Positions 28,673 through 36,450 of a DNA stretch of 64,000 bases are shown one piece after another; positions within the stretch are counted from its first letter, which is position 1, and each line of letters starts with the position of its first letter. Source of the DNA: Ignavibacteria bacterium (lineage in GTDB: Bacteria; Bacteroidota; Ignavibacteria; Kapaibacteriales; UBA2268); NCBI GenBank assembly GCA_016844745.1, contig JAERMQ010000019.1:1-64000 (forward strand), in the 5' to 3' direction. The notes under the pieces are model-generated. The model did no database searches and had not been told where the DNA came from. It saw nothing but the letters and a program-made list of their open reading frames with translations. The translations under genes and the position numbers were made by a program.

Positions 28673-29110
28673 TTATGGATTCGGGACTATAGCAGCGGTT
28701 TCGTCGCGATAATTCGTTATATACCAATTATCGCTAATCTTTGATGCAGTAAATGAAATGCTGTGATTGTAATCGAGTTCCAAATTAACTCTATAGCTTT
28801 CCGGTGCGAGCGAATCTTCTCGTACGGCTGTAATTCCACGGTTTCTGATTATCCTTCCGAAGCGGGTTAATTCATCGTATAGTTCATACTTCTCGAATGC
28901 AAGATATACTTTTCCATCCTGACTGGCAAGAAGTTTGGCAGCAGCGGGAATGTTATTGCTGTCAATTTCCGTTTTGAATAATAATACTGCTCCGATTGGA
29001 GTATCGGGATTTAATCCGTAAGCCTTCTTTTGTTTTACTGAACCGATGACAATTAACTCGCAACCAGAGATTGCTATTATTGTAAACAGAATTGCAATGT
29101 TCTTCTTCAC
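28673..29110 (-). CDS. Small predicted lipoprotein
   Basis: 145 aa. MKKNIAILFTIIAISGCE is a clear lipoprotein signal with the box AISGC. The mature domain is compact and mixed alpha/beta, with the final third resembling an NTF2/DUF-like fold (VNLELDYNHSISFTASKI, then WYITNYR). It may be expressed with the hydrolase 41 nt upstream on the same strand. Function unknown. Confidence 0.65.
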   Translation of the reverse strand: MKKNIAILFTIIAISGCELIVIGSVKQKKAYGLNPDTPIGAVLLFKTEIDSNNIPAAAKLLASQDGKVYLAFEKYELYDELTRFGRIIRNRGITAVREDSLAPESYRVNLELDYNHSISFTASKISDNWYITNYRDETAAIVPNP

Positions 29111-29150
29111 CTTATTTTTTCCAACCTGGCATAATGCAATTTGAACTAAC

Positions 29151-29993
29151 CTAAATCCATTTTTCTAATCCGAAAAAAACACCCGTTTCAATTAACACTT
29201 TTTCGACTGCTTTGGGAGGCGGCTTCTGAAGCGGATGTTCGGCTCCGAAAGCATGTCCGGTATTTTCAATGATTCTCAATTCGACTTTTTCTCCTGCGGA
29301 AGCCGCCAAAGCCCTTGCTTCCCGCAGCGTTGCCGTTTTGTCCTGAGCGCCATGCAATATTAATATCGACGCATTTACATTTTTAATTGAGTCAATAATT
29401 ACAAAATTATGGAAATTCTTTTCAATATCTTCTAAGTAATTAATATTTATTTTCATTTGTTGCCCAATTTTCATATCCACAAACTGCAATGCACCTTTCT
29501 CGCGCCAATCTGCTTTCTGGCGCTCGCTGTACCTTTGGAATGTCGAAATGGAACCCCACATAGCAATTTTTGAAATTCCCTTAATTTCCGAAGCTACTAA
29601 AACAGCAATAGCAGCGCCAAGCGAATGTCCGAGCAGATATATTTCACCATTCCAACTTTCATCTGAAAGATAATTGGGTAAAGATTGTATTACTAATTTA
29701 GCATCGCTGAGCAGTTCAGTTATTGTCATCGATGCGAATAGCTCCACATTATATTTCCTGTTAACCGGGTCGATAATACCGCTGGTAGAAAAGTTCATGT
29801 TAACTGTGATAGCGCCGGCTTCTGCAAGCTTTTCGGCTATATATGGCAGGAAACCCCAGTCCTTGTATCCCTTGAATCCGTGCATTATAATTATAGCCGG
29901 AGCAGGTTTTGTGGATTCAGGGAAACGTAAATCGAAGTTTATTGGAAGTCCGCGCTTGTTTGATATATGATATTGAGAGGTTGATGTATTCAA
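29151..29993 (-). CDS. Alpha/beta hydrolase (dienelactone hydrolase/peptidase S9-like)
   Basis: 280 aa. The oxyanion-hole segment is IIMHGFKGYKDWGF (about 34-47). The nucleophile elbow is GHSLGAA near residue 123, the acid region is ILHGAQDKT near 218 and the His is in ENTGHAFG near 247. This gives a full Ser-Asp-His set. There is no signal peptide, so it is cytoplasmic. The ester or acyl substrate cannot be told from sequence. Confidence 0.85.
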   Translation of the reverse strand: MNTSTSQYHISNKRGLPINFDLRFPESTKPAPAIIIMHGFKGYKDWGFLPYIAEKLAEAGAITVNMNFSTSGIIDPVNRKYNVELFASMTITELLSDAKLVIQSLPNYLSDESWNGEIYLLGHSLGAAIAVLVASEIKGISKIAMWGSISTFQRYSERQKADWREKGALQFVDMKIGQQMKININYLEDIEKNFHNFVIIDSIKNVNASILILHGAQDKTATLREARALAASAGEKVELRIIENTGHAFGAEHPLQKPPPKAVEKVLIETGVFFGLEKWI

Positions 29994-30018
29994 TGTTTTG
30001 ATTATAGTAAATTATATT

Positions 30019-30546
30019 TTATTTTATATTTTTTAATCGTTGAATTTCATTCCGGATTTCATCAATGACTTCAATATTTGCGATTTCGCCATCTAAACTA
30101 AATATGATAAATACCTTTCCACCAAAATTATACTCAAAATCAGTGAAACTGGCTTTCATTCTTTCTGAAGGCGAATAATTACCAAAGTTGGCTTTGGCTG
30201 TTACCGGTTTGATTTGAATTCCGAATTTTTTGATACCAACTATTCCAACATAATCGATATCACCGGCATGGTCAAGTTCCGGGTCACTTTCTTCAAATAT
30301 TATTGCCGGAAAATGATGTGCTAATCCATCATTAACAACTGATTTTTCACGGATAAATCCATCATAAGTTCGATTGATTGTAAGATTATGAATATAGTCT
30401 ATGCAATCCTGTAAGGTAAGTTGATTAAATGCAGCTTGCCATTCAGGGATGACAACTTCTGTAATTTTTTCGTATAGTCTTTCACCTAAATCATAAATTA
30501 TGTTAGGATTATCCTTCAAAACATTTTTAATTAAAATATTGCCCAT
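30019..30546 (-). CDS. MjaI-type type II restriction endonuclease
   Basis: 175 aa. The central block (GDIDYVGIVGIKKFGIQIKP, then TAKANFGNYSPSERMKASF) matches what I know of the MjaI restriction-endonuclease family, with D...QxK as candidate PD-(D/E)XK catalytic residues. MjaI itself cleaves CTAG; the same specificity here is inference. The ATG overlaps the stop of the upstream gene by one base (TAATG), so the two are translationally coupled. The partner methyltransferase upstream is truncated, which raises the question whether this enzyme is active. Confidence 0.75.
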   Translation of the reverse strand: MGNILIKNVLKDNPNIIYDLGERLYEKITEVVIPEWQAAFNQLTLQDCIDYIHNLTINRTYDGFIREKSVVNDGLAHHFPAIIFEESDPELDHAGDIDYVGIVGIKKFGIQIKPVTAKANFGNYSPSERMKASFTDFEYNFGGKVFIIFSLDGEIANIEVIDEIRNEIQRLKNIK

Positions 30547-31646
30547 TATTCTAAATATTTAAAACTTAAATTCATTCTACTTTTTTTAATAATTAAATCC
30601 AATCCAAAAATATTGTTAATTTCCACCCCTAAAGGAGTAAGAAAAATTTGATCATATTCTGTCGTAGATTTGATTTTTTCAACCAAACCCAATTCCATAC
30701 AATAATTACAACACCAAGAAATAAATTCCTGCATTGTTCTTGAATTATAAGATACTTTAAACAATCCTTTAGCAATTTCTAATTTATCAATGTCAAAATT
30801 ATGTTTTTTGGGTAGCCAAGAACCATCAGTGACTTCAATAAATCTTAAAAACCAGTAAATATTTATTTTATGAATTTTGTCTATCCAATTTCCATTAGTT
30901 AGAATTTTTAATAAAAGCCTTTTTTGTTCATTTGTCAAATTTATTGAAGATACATTCTTTGTATTATAAACATAAGGACTTATATTTTTAATAAATAATT
31001 CTCCATACTCTGTTAGTGAGTATTTTGATTTATGTAATGTAAATAATTCAAAATCAAATGCAATTTGTTCATGGCAATTAAAATTAGTTCGGCTCTTACT
31101 TATATTTTTAAAAGGGATGAATAATTCTTCTTTTGTTAATTCCCTTTTCGAAAAATCTAAAAAAGTTTTCATAATTTTATTTAGCCAACGAAGGTAACAA
31201 ATAGTATAATTTTTGGGAGTAGGTAGCGCAAGACCAACATTGAGGCTTAACCTTTCTACAGTTGTTGAATATAACTCTTTAGTCTTTTCTAAAGAATAAG
31301 TATAAGTTAATATACCGTTATCCCTGCCAAATTTTTCTATCCTTCTTTTGTTTTTTTCTTGAGTTTCCTCTGCATAAAGTATGGAATAATCAGTAACTGT
31401 CGAGAATTTTACATTTTTATAATTTAATGTTTGATTGAAACAATAATCTAATTTTGAAGAACTATCTAAAATCGTTTCTAATTCAACAATTAAGTGTTTA
31501 TTTTCAGAATTTGACAATACAAAATCAATCCTACCGAAATCGGTAGAAATTTCTTGTCCAATAATTTTTGCAATATTAAAATTTAAAAATTGCCCTAAAC
31601 AATTTGGATTATTAAGTAAAGTCCATTGAACAAGTGATTCAGTCAT
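30546..31646 (-). CDS. Putative PD-(D/E)XK nuclease/regulator within restriction locus
   Basis: 366 aa. The N-terminal region (about 30-60) has FGRIDFVLSNSENKHLIVELE, reminiscent of a PD-(D/E)XK core with D and ExE-type acids. The C-terminal half contains two winged-helix-like stretches (KYSLTEYGELFIKNI and IFLTPLGVEINNIFG). It lies between the methyltransferase remnant (15 nt upstream) and the MjaI-type gene (1-nt overlap), so it belongs to the same system. It might be a second nuclease, a specificity subunit or a controller. I do not know a named family for it. Confidence 0.55.
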   Translation of the reverse strand: MTESLVQWTLLNNPNCLGQFLNFNIAKIIGQEISTDFGRIDFVLSNSENKHLIVELETILDSSSKLDYCFNQTLNYKNVKFSTVTDYSILYAEETQEKNKRRIEKFGRDNGILTYTYSLEKTKELYSTTVERLSLNVGLALPTPKNYTICYLRWLNKIMKTFLDFSKRELTKEELFIPFKNISKSRTNFNCHEQIAFDFELFTLHKSKYSLTEYGELFIKNISPYVYNTKNVSSINLTNEQKRLLLKILTNGNWIDKIHKINIYWFLRFIEVTDGSWLPKKHNFDIDKLEIAKGLFKVSYNSRTMQEFISWCCNYCMELGLVEKIKSTTEYDQIFLTPLGVEINNIFGLDLIIKKSRMNLSFKYLE

Positions 31647-31660
31647 AAAATATTATTCAT

Positions 31661-32113
31661 TTAATTTATTAATTCATAATCCAATTTAATAATTCCATTT
31701 CGAGGATATGGATAAGAACCCATAACTACAGCGCCTCCGGTTGTATTCGACGTTGTAACTTTCTGCCAAATAATAGCGCCCATATAGTCAAAACCTATTG
31801 TTTCGCAAAATTTTATTTTTCCAGTCCTTATAGGTATTACTTTGTATATGCCATAATATACAGACCTTGCAAATTGGTCTCCAATATTTATACAAAGCCG
31901 GCAGCCATCATGCAGAACACGGAAACATTCCTTCCAAACTAAATTTAAATTATTAATATAATCTTCATAACTATTATTGAATCCGATTTGATTGTCGCTG
32001 CCATAATCTTTCAATTGCCAGTATGGTGGCGAAGTTATAACCAAATGAATGGTATTATCACCTAATTCCTCCATATTCCTGCTGTCACCGACTATTATTT
32101 TATGTTCTGTCAT
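31661..32113 (-). pseudogene. Truncated site-specific DNA methyltransferase (N4/N6 beta-type)
   Basis: 150 aa. It begins normally (MTEHKIIVGDSRN) and carries the catalytic motif TSPPYW near residue 30, then the target-proximal region up to YPYPRNGIIKLDYEL. In beta-type enzymes the SAM-binding FxGxG motif comes in the C-terminal half, and that half is missing. The frame stops at LIN and the next gene starts 15 nt on. It is therefore probably inactive. The conserved context with an MjaI-type nuclease suggests it was the cognate CTAG methylase. Confidence 0.7.
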
Positions 32114-32262
32114 ATTTCCAATTATTTAATTACTTCCAATACTAACAAAATTAACTAATAAAAGTCATTTTCTTAAATTCAATTGGATAGTATAGAGCAT
32201 TATTAAATTGTGATGGTAAATATTACGAATACATATTCCATTTTGAAATAACATTTAAAAGT

Positions 32263-32316
32263 CAGACAAGAATGTCTAACTTACTAAAAATTCAGTAGAA
32301 CAGACATTCTTGTCTG
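32263..32316. repeat. Inverted repeat, cagacaagaatgtct family (copy 1)
   Basis: The arm cagacaagaatgtct at the left pairs with agacattcttgtctg at the right across about 24 nt. A second copy with the same ends and similar centre lies at 48207-48266. It lies between the methyltransferase start and the next gene's end. Confidence 0.8.
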
Positions 32317-32366
32317 TTAATTTATGACGATTGAATGTGGAATTTATATTAGAGATAAGAACATTT

Positions 32367-33584
32367 TTAAATTACAACTATTATCATCCTACTCTCAGAA
32401 CCTGCCATTAGCCTGATATATGCTACTTTTATTCCCTGTTTTATCATTAGATTATAAAGAGGGGATAACTCAAATTCGCAAATACCAGCTTCCATTCTAC
32501 CCTTGTTCAACAGCAATATTTCCCTGCCTAAATAATCAAAAGCAATTATTGAGATTTCTTCTGTCTTATTCAAATGAAAAGTCAGGACTGAGGATTCATT
32601 CAAAGGATTCGGGGTCACTTGAATTTCATTTTTATTTGCATTCTTTTCTTCCTGAATATTATTTACAGGTCTGGAACTGGCAACGGTTAAATCATCTACC
32701 CACATTGTTTGCTCAATAGGCGAGCCATCTCCTATGTAAGGCACAATCAGGAATTGATTGAATTTCATATCCGGATAACTACCCGTTCGCAGAAGAACAT
32801 TTGGTGCATTTATAATAAGCTCCTCATCGTACCAATATCGAAGTGTTCCGTCCGGTACTCCTTTTCCGCTTTGGATGCTATTCAACTTGAAGTATGCTTC
32901 AACGTGGTGCCAGTCATTCTTATAATACTTTGAATTAATCGTATCGGTAAAGTATTGCCGGGCAGCTTTCCATGATTTGCCGTTGAAATGCACCAAGCTT
33001 TGCAAATAGCAATCACCTTTAGGATAGGAGTCCCCCGTTCCATTGCAGCCTGCTACTGCCCTCGATTCCGTAATATCTTTTAGTTCGACGTTGATTTTTG
33101 TTTCATCGATATTTTGCCCATCCTGGAGCGAGAGCATTGGCTTGCCGTTGTTCTGCTCGATATATGTTGTCAGGTGTGTGTATGCGGGACCTACCCATTT
33201 ATCGTTAATAGTAGTGACGAAGCTAAATTCATGAGGATGGTAAGGCTTTTGCGAACCGACCCAATTGCTGCTGTATTTAACCCAATAGCTAAGATAAACT
33301 TCATCGGATGGAGTAAAAAGTCTTCTTATACCTCCGCCGCTTTGCGGAGTTCTTGCGCCTTTGAGGAATTTGAATTCCGCTGCCGAGCCGCTTGTGCCAT
33401 GTCGTTCCGTACTTGAAATGTTAATTATAGTATTATCGTACCATCCTCTTGAAGCGATTGAATTATCATCGAAATATTCCGTAAAGAAGACTGTCTGCGC
33501 TTTGAGTGAGAGTTGAAAAAAGAGAAAAAGCAAGGATATTCTAATACAAATTATTTTTATATTTTTTGAGTTAGTTATCATCAT
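32367..33584 (-). CDS. Secreted lectin-fold (polysaccharide-lyase-like) protein with T9SS domain
   Basis: 405 aa with a signal peptide (IRISLLFLFFQLSLKAQ). Residues 30-310 look like a concanavalin-type jelly roll (EYFDDNSIASRGWYDN, VYLSYWVKYSSNW, DWHHVEAYFKLN, TLRYWYDEELII, MWVDDLTVASSRP), a layout seen in secreted polysaccharide-active proteins. A T9SS-like C-terminal domain (VTPNPLNESSVLTFHL to the end) follows. The carbohydrate specificity is unknown. It is a single gene between repeat-rich gaps. Confidence 0.7.
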   Translation of the reverse strand: MMITNSKNIKIICIRISLLFLFFQLSLKAQTVFFTEYFDDNSIASRGWYDNTIINISSTERHGTSGSAAEFKFLKGARTPQSGGGIRRLFTPSDEVYLSYWVKYSSNWVGSQKPYHPHEFSFVTTINDKWVGPAYTHLTTYIEQNNGKPMLSLQDGQNIDETKINVELKDITESRAVAGCNGTGDSYPKGDCYLQSLVHFNGKSWKAARQYFTDTINSKYYKNDWHHVEAYFKLNSIQSGKGVPDGTLRYWYDEELIINAPNVLLRTGSYPDMKFNQFLIVPYIGDGSPIEQTMWVDDLTVASSRPVNNIQEEKNANKNEIQVTPNPLNESSVLTFHLNKTEEISIIAFDYLGREILLLNKGRMEAGICEFELSPLYNLMIKQGIKVAYIRLMAGSESRMIIVVI

Positions 33585-33622
33585 TCATTTTTTCAGTATG
33601 GTTAGAACTTGGAATAAAATGT

Positions 33623-33946
33623 TTAAGGCAGCGGGATTTCGATACCTTCGGATTTAGCAATTTGAATTATCGGCGAAACATTATCTTCTTCGAAGCGTTT
33701 GGAGCCAACCATATAAGGTTCAATTCGGAAATCGATATTTGTTGCTTTTAGCCATACGATAGGTGTAAACTTGTCCTTTTGTGTATCAAATAGCGGTGAT
33801 ACTAACATTATATCAATATCGCTTTCATTGTTATAATCACCACGAGAATAACTTCCGTAAAGAATTGCCTTATCGAGCAATAAATCGCTATTACTTAATT
33901 CGTGTATGTAGTTCCGAAGAAGTTCTATAATTTCTCTATTAACCAT
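33623..33946 (-). CDS. MNT-type nucleotidyltransferase (antitoxin of HEPN/MNT pair)
   Basis: 107 aa. The minimal nucleotidyltransferase motif GSYSRGDYNNESDIDIML (about 32-49) supplies GSxxxG and the DxD pair, and the third Asp lies in NIDFRIE. In characterised HEPN/MNT pairs the MNT protein silences the HEPN toxin by adding AMP. The start overlaps the HEPN stop by 22 nt, showing tight coupling. Confidence 0.85.
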   Translation of the reverse strand: MVNREIIELLRNYIHELSNSDLLLDKAILYGSYSRGDYNNESDIDIMLVSPLFDTQKDKFTPIVWLKATNIDFRIEPYMVGSKRFEEDNVSPIIQIAKSEGIEIPLP

Positions 33947-34305
33947 TTCAATAGCTCTTTTGATTTTTTAATGAATAATTTACAATCATCAGGTTCGGGA
34001 ATATCAGGCTTATATTCAGGATATCTGCCTTCTAACTGATATCTCATTAATAATGTAAGATGGTTCAATTGGTTAGAACTCATCTCAATATTGGAAATTT
34101 TTTGTAGATAAAGTAAATTATGAGTTTTAATCGCTTCTTTCTTTTGAGTCTTACAGAAATGCGCCTTCAGAATCTTTTCAATTGAAAGATGACAGAAAAA
34201 GAGACATTCCTTGTACTTCTTCTTTTCGAAAAGTATTTCGGCGGTTTCCAAATCTTCTACAGACATGGAACGCCAATATTCTATTTGCATTTTCTCGTCA
34301 AACAT
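33925..34305 (-). CDS. HEPN-domain protein (toxin of HEPN/MNT pair)
   Basis: About 126 aa from the ATG at 34305 (MFDEKMQIEYW); a longer frame from 34347 would overlap the gene upstream. The helical pattern VEDLETAEILFEKKKYKECL, then CHLSIEKILKAHF and KTHNLLYL, is that of HEPN proteins. I cannot see a clear RX4-6H ribonuclease motif, so RNase activity is doubtful. It lies between a 61-aa gene and the MNT gene. Confidence 0.8.
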   Translation of the reverse strand: MFDEKMQIEYWRSMSVEDLETAEILFEKKKYKECLFFCHLSIEKILKAHFCKTQKKEAIKTHNLLYLQKISNIEMSSNQLNHLTLLMRYQLEGRYPEYKPDIPEPDDCKLFIKKSKELLKWLIEKL

Positions 34306-34322
34306 AATTTTCCATTCAATTT

Positions 34323-34508
34323 TTACGCTCTTGTATACCCTATCCAATTTTCATTATTACTTTCATTAATGACCTTCATTAGCTCTTTAATATCAGGTTC
34401 TAGTATCGAGACTTCTTTCACAGTGTCAAAAGCAAGGTTATTTTTTTCGTCTTTTTTTAATTCCTCTATGGAAGTAAAAATCATCGAATAATCATATTGT
34501 ATTTGCAT
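34323..34508 (-). CDS. Small protein upstream of HEPN/MNT pair
   Basis: 61 aa, acidic, helical, no Cys or signal. It ends 17 nt before the preferred HEPN start and reads in the same direction, so it is probably the first gene of a three-gene unit. Sequences such as FTSIEELKKDEKNNLAFD and KELMKVINESNNENW suggest two helices. No family is recognised. It could be an accessory antitoxin. Confidence 0.55.
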   Translation of the reverse strand: MQIQYDYSMIFTSIEELKKDEKNNLAFDTVKEVSILEPDIKELMKVINESNNENWIGYTRA

Positions 34509-34539
34509 TGAATTTCCTTTCTTTTAATTAACTATTATT

Positions 34540-35127
34540 TTATTGTATTGTGAGTTCACTTTGGCTTATTTCACGCAGTTTCTTAATAAAATATTGAGCG
34601 CTTGTGCATTGTAAATGTTGAGCAGCTCTTTCAAGTGAGAATCCCAATGTAATCATTTTTTTTGCAAATAGAACATGTGAACCAGGACCTCTTTTATTTT
34701 TGGCAGTTGTATAAGATTTTAAGAATTCATAAGGTTTTTCCTCAATAATTTCAGGATTCTCATGGTAAAAATCTTCTTTTAACCATTTAGACATAACAAC
34801 ATAATCTGCTATAAACCAGGCTTCAATAGCTTTACGACTAACAATAATTGCATCGGCATTTTCTATTCCAATTCTTTGTTTTACGGCTTCAATACAAGGT
34901 TCATGCTCTAAATCCGTTAATACGAATATTCTATCCGGCTTAGTAAATTTTCTGCAATTTCTTATATGTTCATCAATATTTCTGGAGATTAAATTTCCTC
35001 CACCCTTTGCATTAATAACGGGTGAACAAATATGAATATTTAAACTTGCTGCAAAATCGTTAAAATATTTCGATTCAATAAAACTCTTTTCCGAATCTCC
35101 TTCAACAACTAAACCCAGGTTTACCAA
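34540..35127 (-). CDS. TOPRIM-like (DUF4276-type) protein, partner of upstream ATPase
   Basis: About 195 aa from a TTG at 35127, chosen because GGAGG lies 6 nt upstream; an ATG at 35160 is also in frame but would overlap the ATPase gene by 40 nt. The N-terminal VVEGDSEKSFI supplies the TOPRIM Glu, and VLTDLEHEP supplies the acidic pair. SRKAIEAWFIAD is a DUF4276-like signature. In OLD-, Gabija- and PARIS-type systems an ATPase works with a TOPRIM nuclease against phage. This pair resembles that layout as separate genes. Nuclease activity is inferred. Confidence 0.65.
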   Translation of the reverse strand: MVNLGLVVEGDSEKSFIESKYFNDFAASLNIHICSPVINAKGGGNLISRNIDEHIRNCRKFTKPDRIFVLTDLEHEPCIEAVKQRIGIENADAIIVSRKAIEAWFIADYVVMSKWLKEDFYHENPEIIEEKPYEFLKSYTTAKNKRGPGSHVLFAKKMITLGFSLERAAQHLQCTSAQYFIKKLREISQSELTIQ

Positions 35128-36377
35128 GGCAAGCCTCCGTTCAATGAATTCGATAGCCATGCTTCATCTAAAGTAAGGGTAGTGTCATTTAAATTTATTG
35201 GTTTTTTTATTATAGTCGAACCTTCTTCATTCTCAATAAAGAATAAATCTTCGGGATTACAAGCTCGTACTAATGTTGCATTGTGAGTTGTAAGCCATAT
35301 TGGTTGAAGTACATTTTTTTGAGCTTCCTCCCTCATCAATTTCACCAGCTCGACAATAGCATTTGGATGCAACCCGCGTTCAGGTTCTTCTATAAGGAGC
35401 CACCGTGGTTTTGATGGGCTTTTATCTAAAATAGCAACAAGCATCGCTAAAACATAAATTGTTCCATCGGAAATCAAATGAGCCGGAAATTCCTTTTTTG
35501 TTCTACGTTCTTTAAAGGTTAATGAGTTTGTGTTCTGATATTTTTCTTTTTTTGAATGTAAATTTTCAAGTTGCGGTACTATCAGCGACATGTACTCCAA
35601 TATTGTTTCTTTTATTTTTTGTTCCTTGTCCAATCGCATTATAACAGCGGACAAATTATGAGCCTTTTCGTCTAATACACTTGAATCTCTCTCAAAAGGT
35701 GAAGGGGTTTTTGCGCTAATAGGGTCAATTCGAAGAGTCTGGAGATTTTGAAAGAAATTTGAAATAATAAAGTCTCTCCAATAAATACATGAATTGAAAT
35801 ATTCTTTTCTAAAAAAATTCGTTTTTTCTTTTGGATAAAAAACTTCAACTACATCTCCTTGGTTATAAATATCTTCAATAGTTCTGATTTGATTATTTTC
35901 ATAATCTTGTAAAGTTAAATTGTGATTTGGAATTCTCCTAACCTGTAAAATATTGTCAAACCAGAGATTTTCAAAGACTTTTGGGAAATCATGTAAATTT
36001 TTTATCTCCAGCTTATATCTAATTGTATTGTAAGATGATTCAATTGAGTTGACATTTTCTCCAAATTTAAAATTAATCTCAATTTCAAATATAAATTTTC
36101 TTGAATTATTCCCACGAAGTATTTGTGAATGTATGTTTTCCCAACCTCCATGTTTTTTTAAAGCTTCAATAATACCAAACCGAAAAAAATCACTTACAAA
36201 TCGTAAAGCATCGAAAAAATTAGTTTTCCCCGCACCGTTCGGACCAGCAAAAACAGCAAAATTTCCAATATTTTCAACCGTTAAATCACTAATACTTTTA
36301 TAATTGAAAATCCTTAATTTTTTAATAAGAATATTCGTATTGTTATTATCCATTGTGAAAATATCGTCGTTAGCCAT
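35121..36377 (-). CDS. AAA/ABC-type ATPase (AAA_21-like), defence-type
   Basis: 418 aa. Walker A GPNGAGKT at about 45-52, a signature-like LISDGTIYVLAML near 305, Walker B RWLLIEEPERGLHP near 325 and the H-loop WLTTHN near 357. The inserted middle (about 75-290) lacks a long coiled coil, unlike SMC or RecF. Its stop (TAA 35123-35121) overlaps the TTG start of the TOPRIM-like gene, so the products are made together. The likely role is nucleotide-controlled sensing for a two-gene conflict system. Confidence 0.8.
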   Translation of the reverse strand: MANDDIFTMDNNNTNILIKKLRIFNYKSISDLTVENIGNFAVFAGPNGAGKTNFFDALRFVSDFFRFGIIEALKKHGGWENIHSQILRGNNSRKFIFEIEINFKFGENVNSIESSYNTIRYKLEIKNLHDFPKVFENLWFDNILQVRRIPNHNLTLQDYENNQIRTIEDIYNQGDVVEVFYPKEKTNFFRKEYFNSCIYWRDFIISNFFQNLQTLRIDPISAKTPSPFERDSSVLDEKAHNLSAVIMRLDKEQKIKETILEYMSLIVPQLENLHSKKEKYQNTNSLTFKERRTKKEFPAHLISDGTIYVLAMLVAILDKSPSKPRWLLIEEPERGLHPNAIVELVKLMREEAQKNVLQPIWLTTHNATLVRACNPEDLFFIENEEGSTIIKKPINLNDTTLTLDEAWLSNSLNGGLPW

Positions 36378-36450
36378 ATTTCTATCCCAAATAATAATAA
36401 AACGATTTTATTGTTACTTTATTACGATACAAAAACAGATACATCATAAT

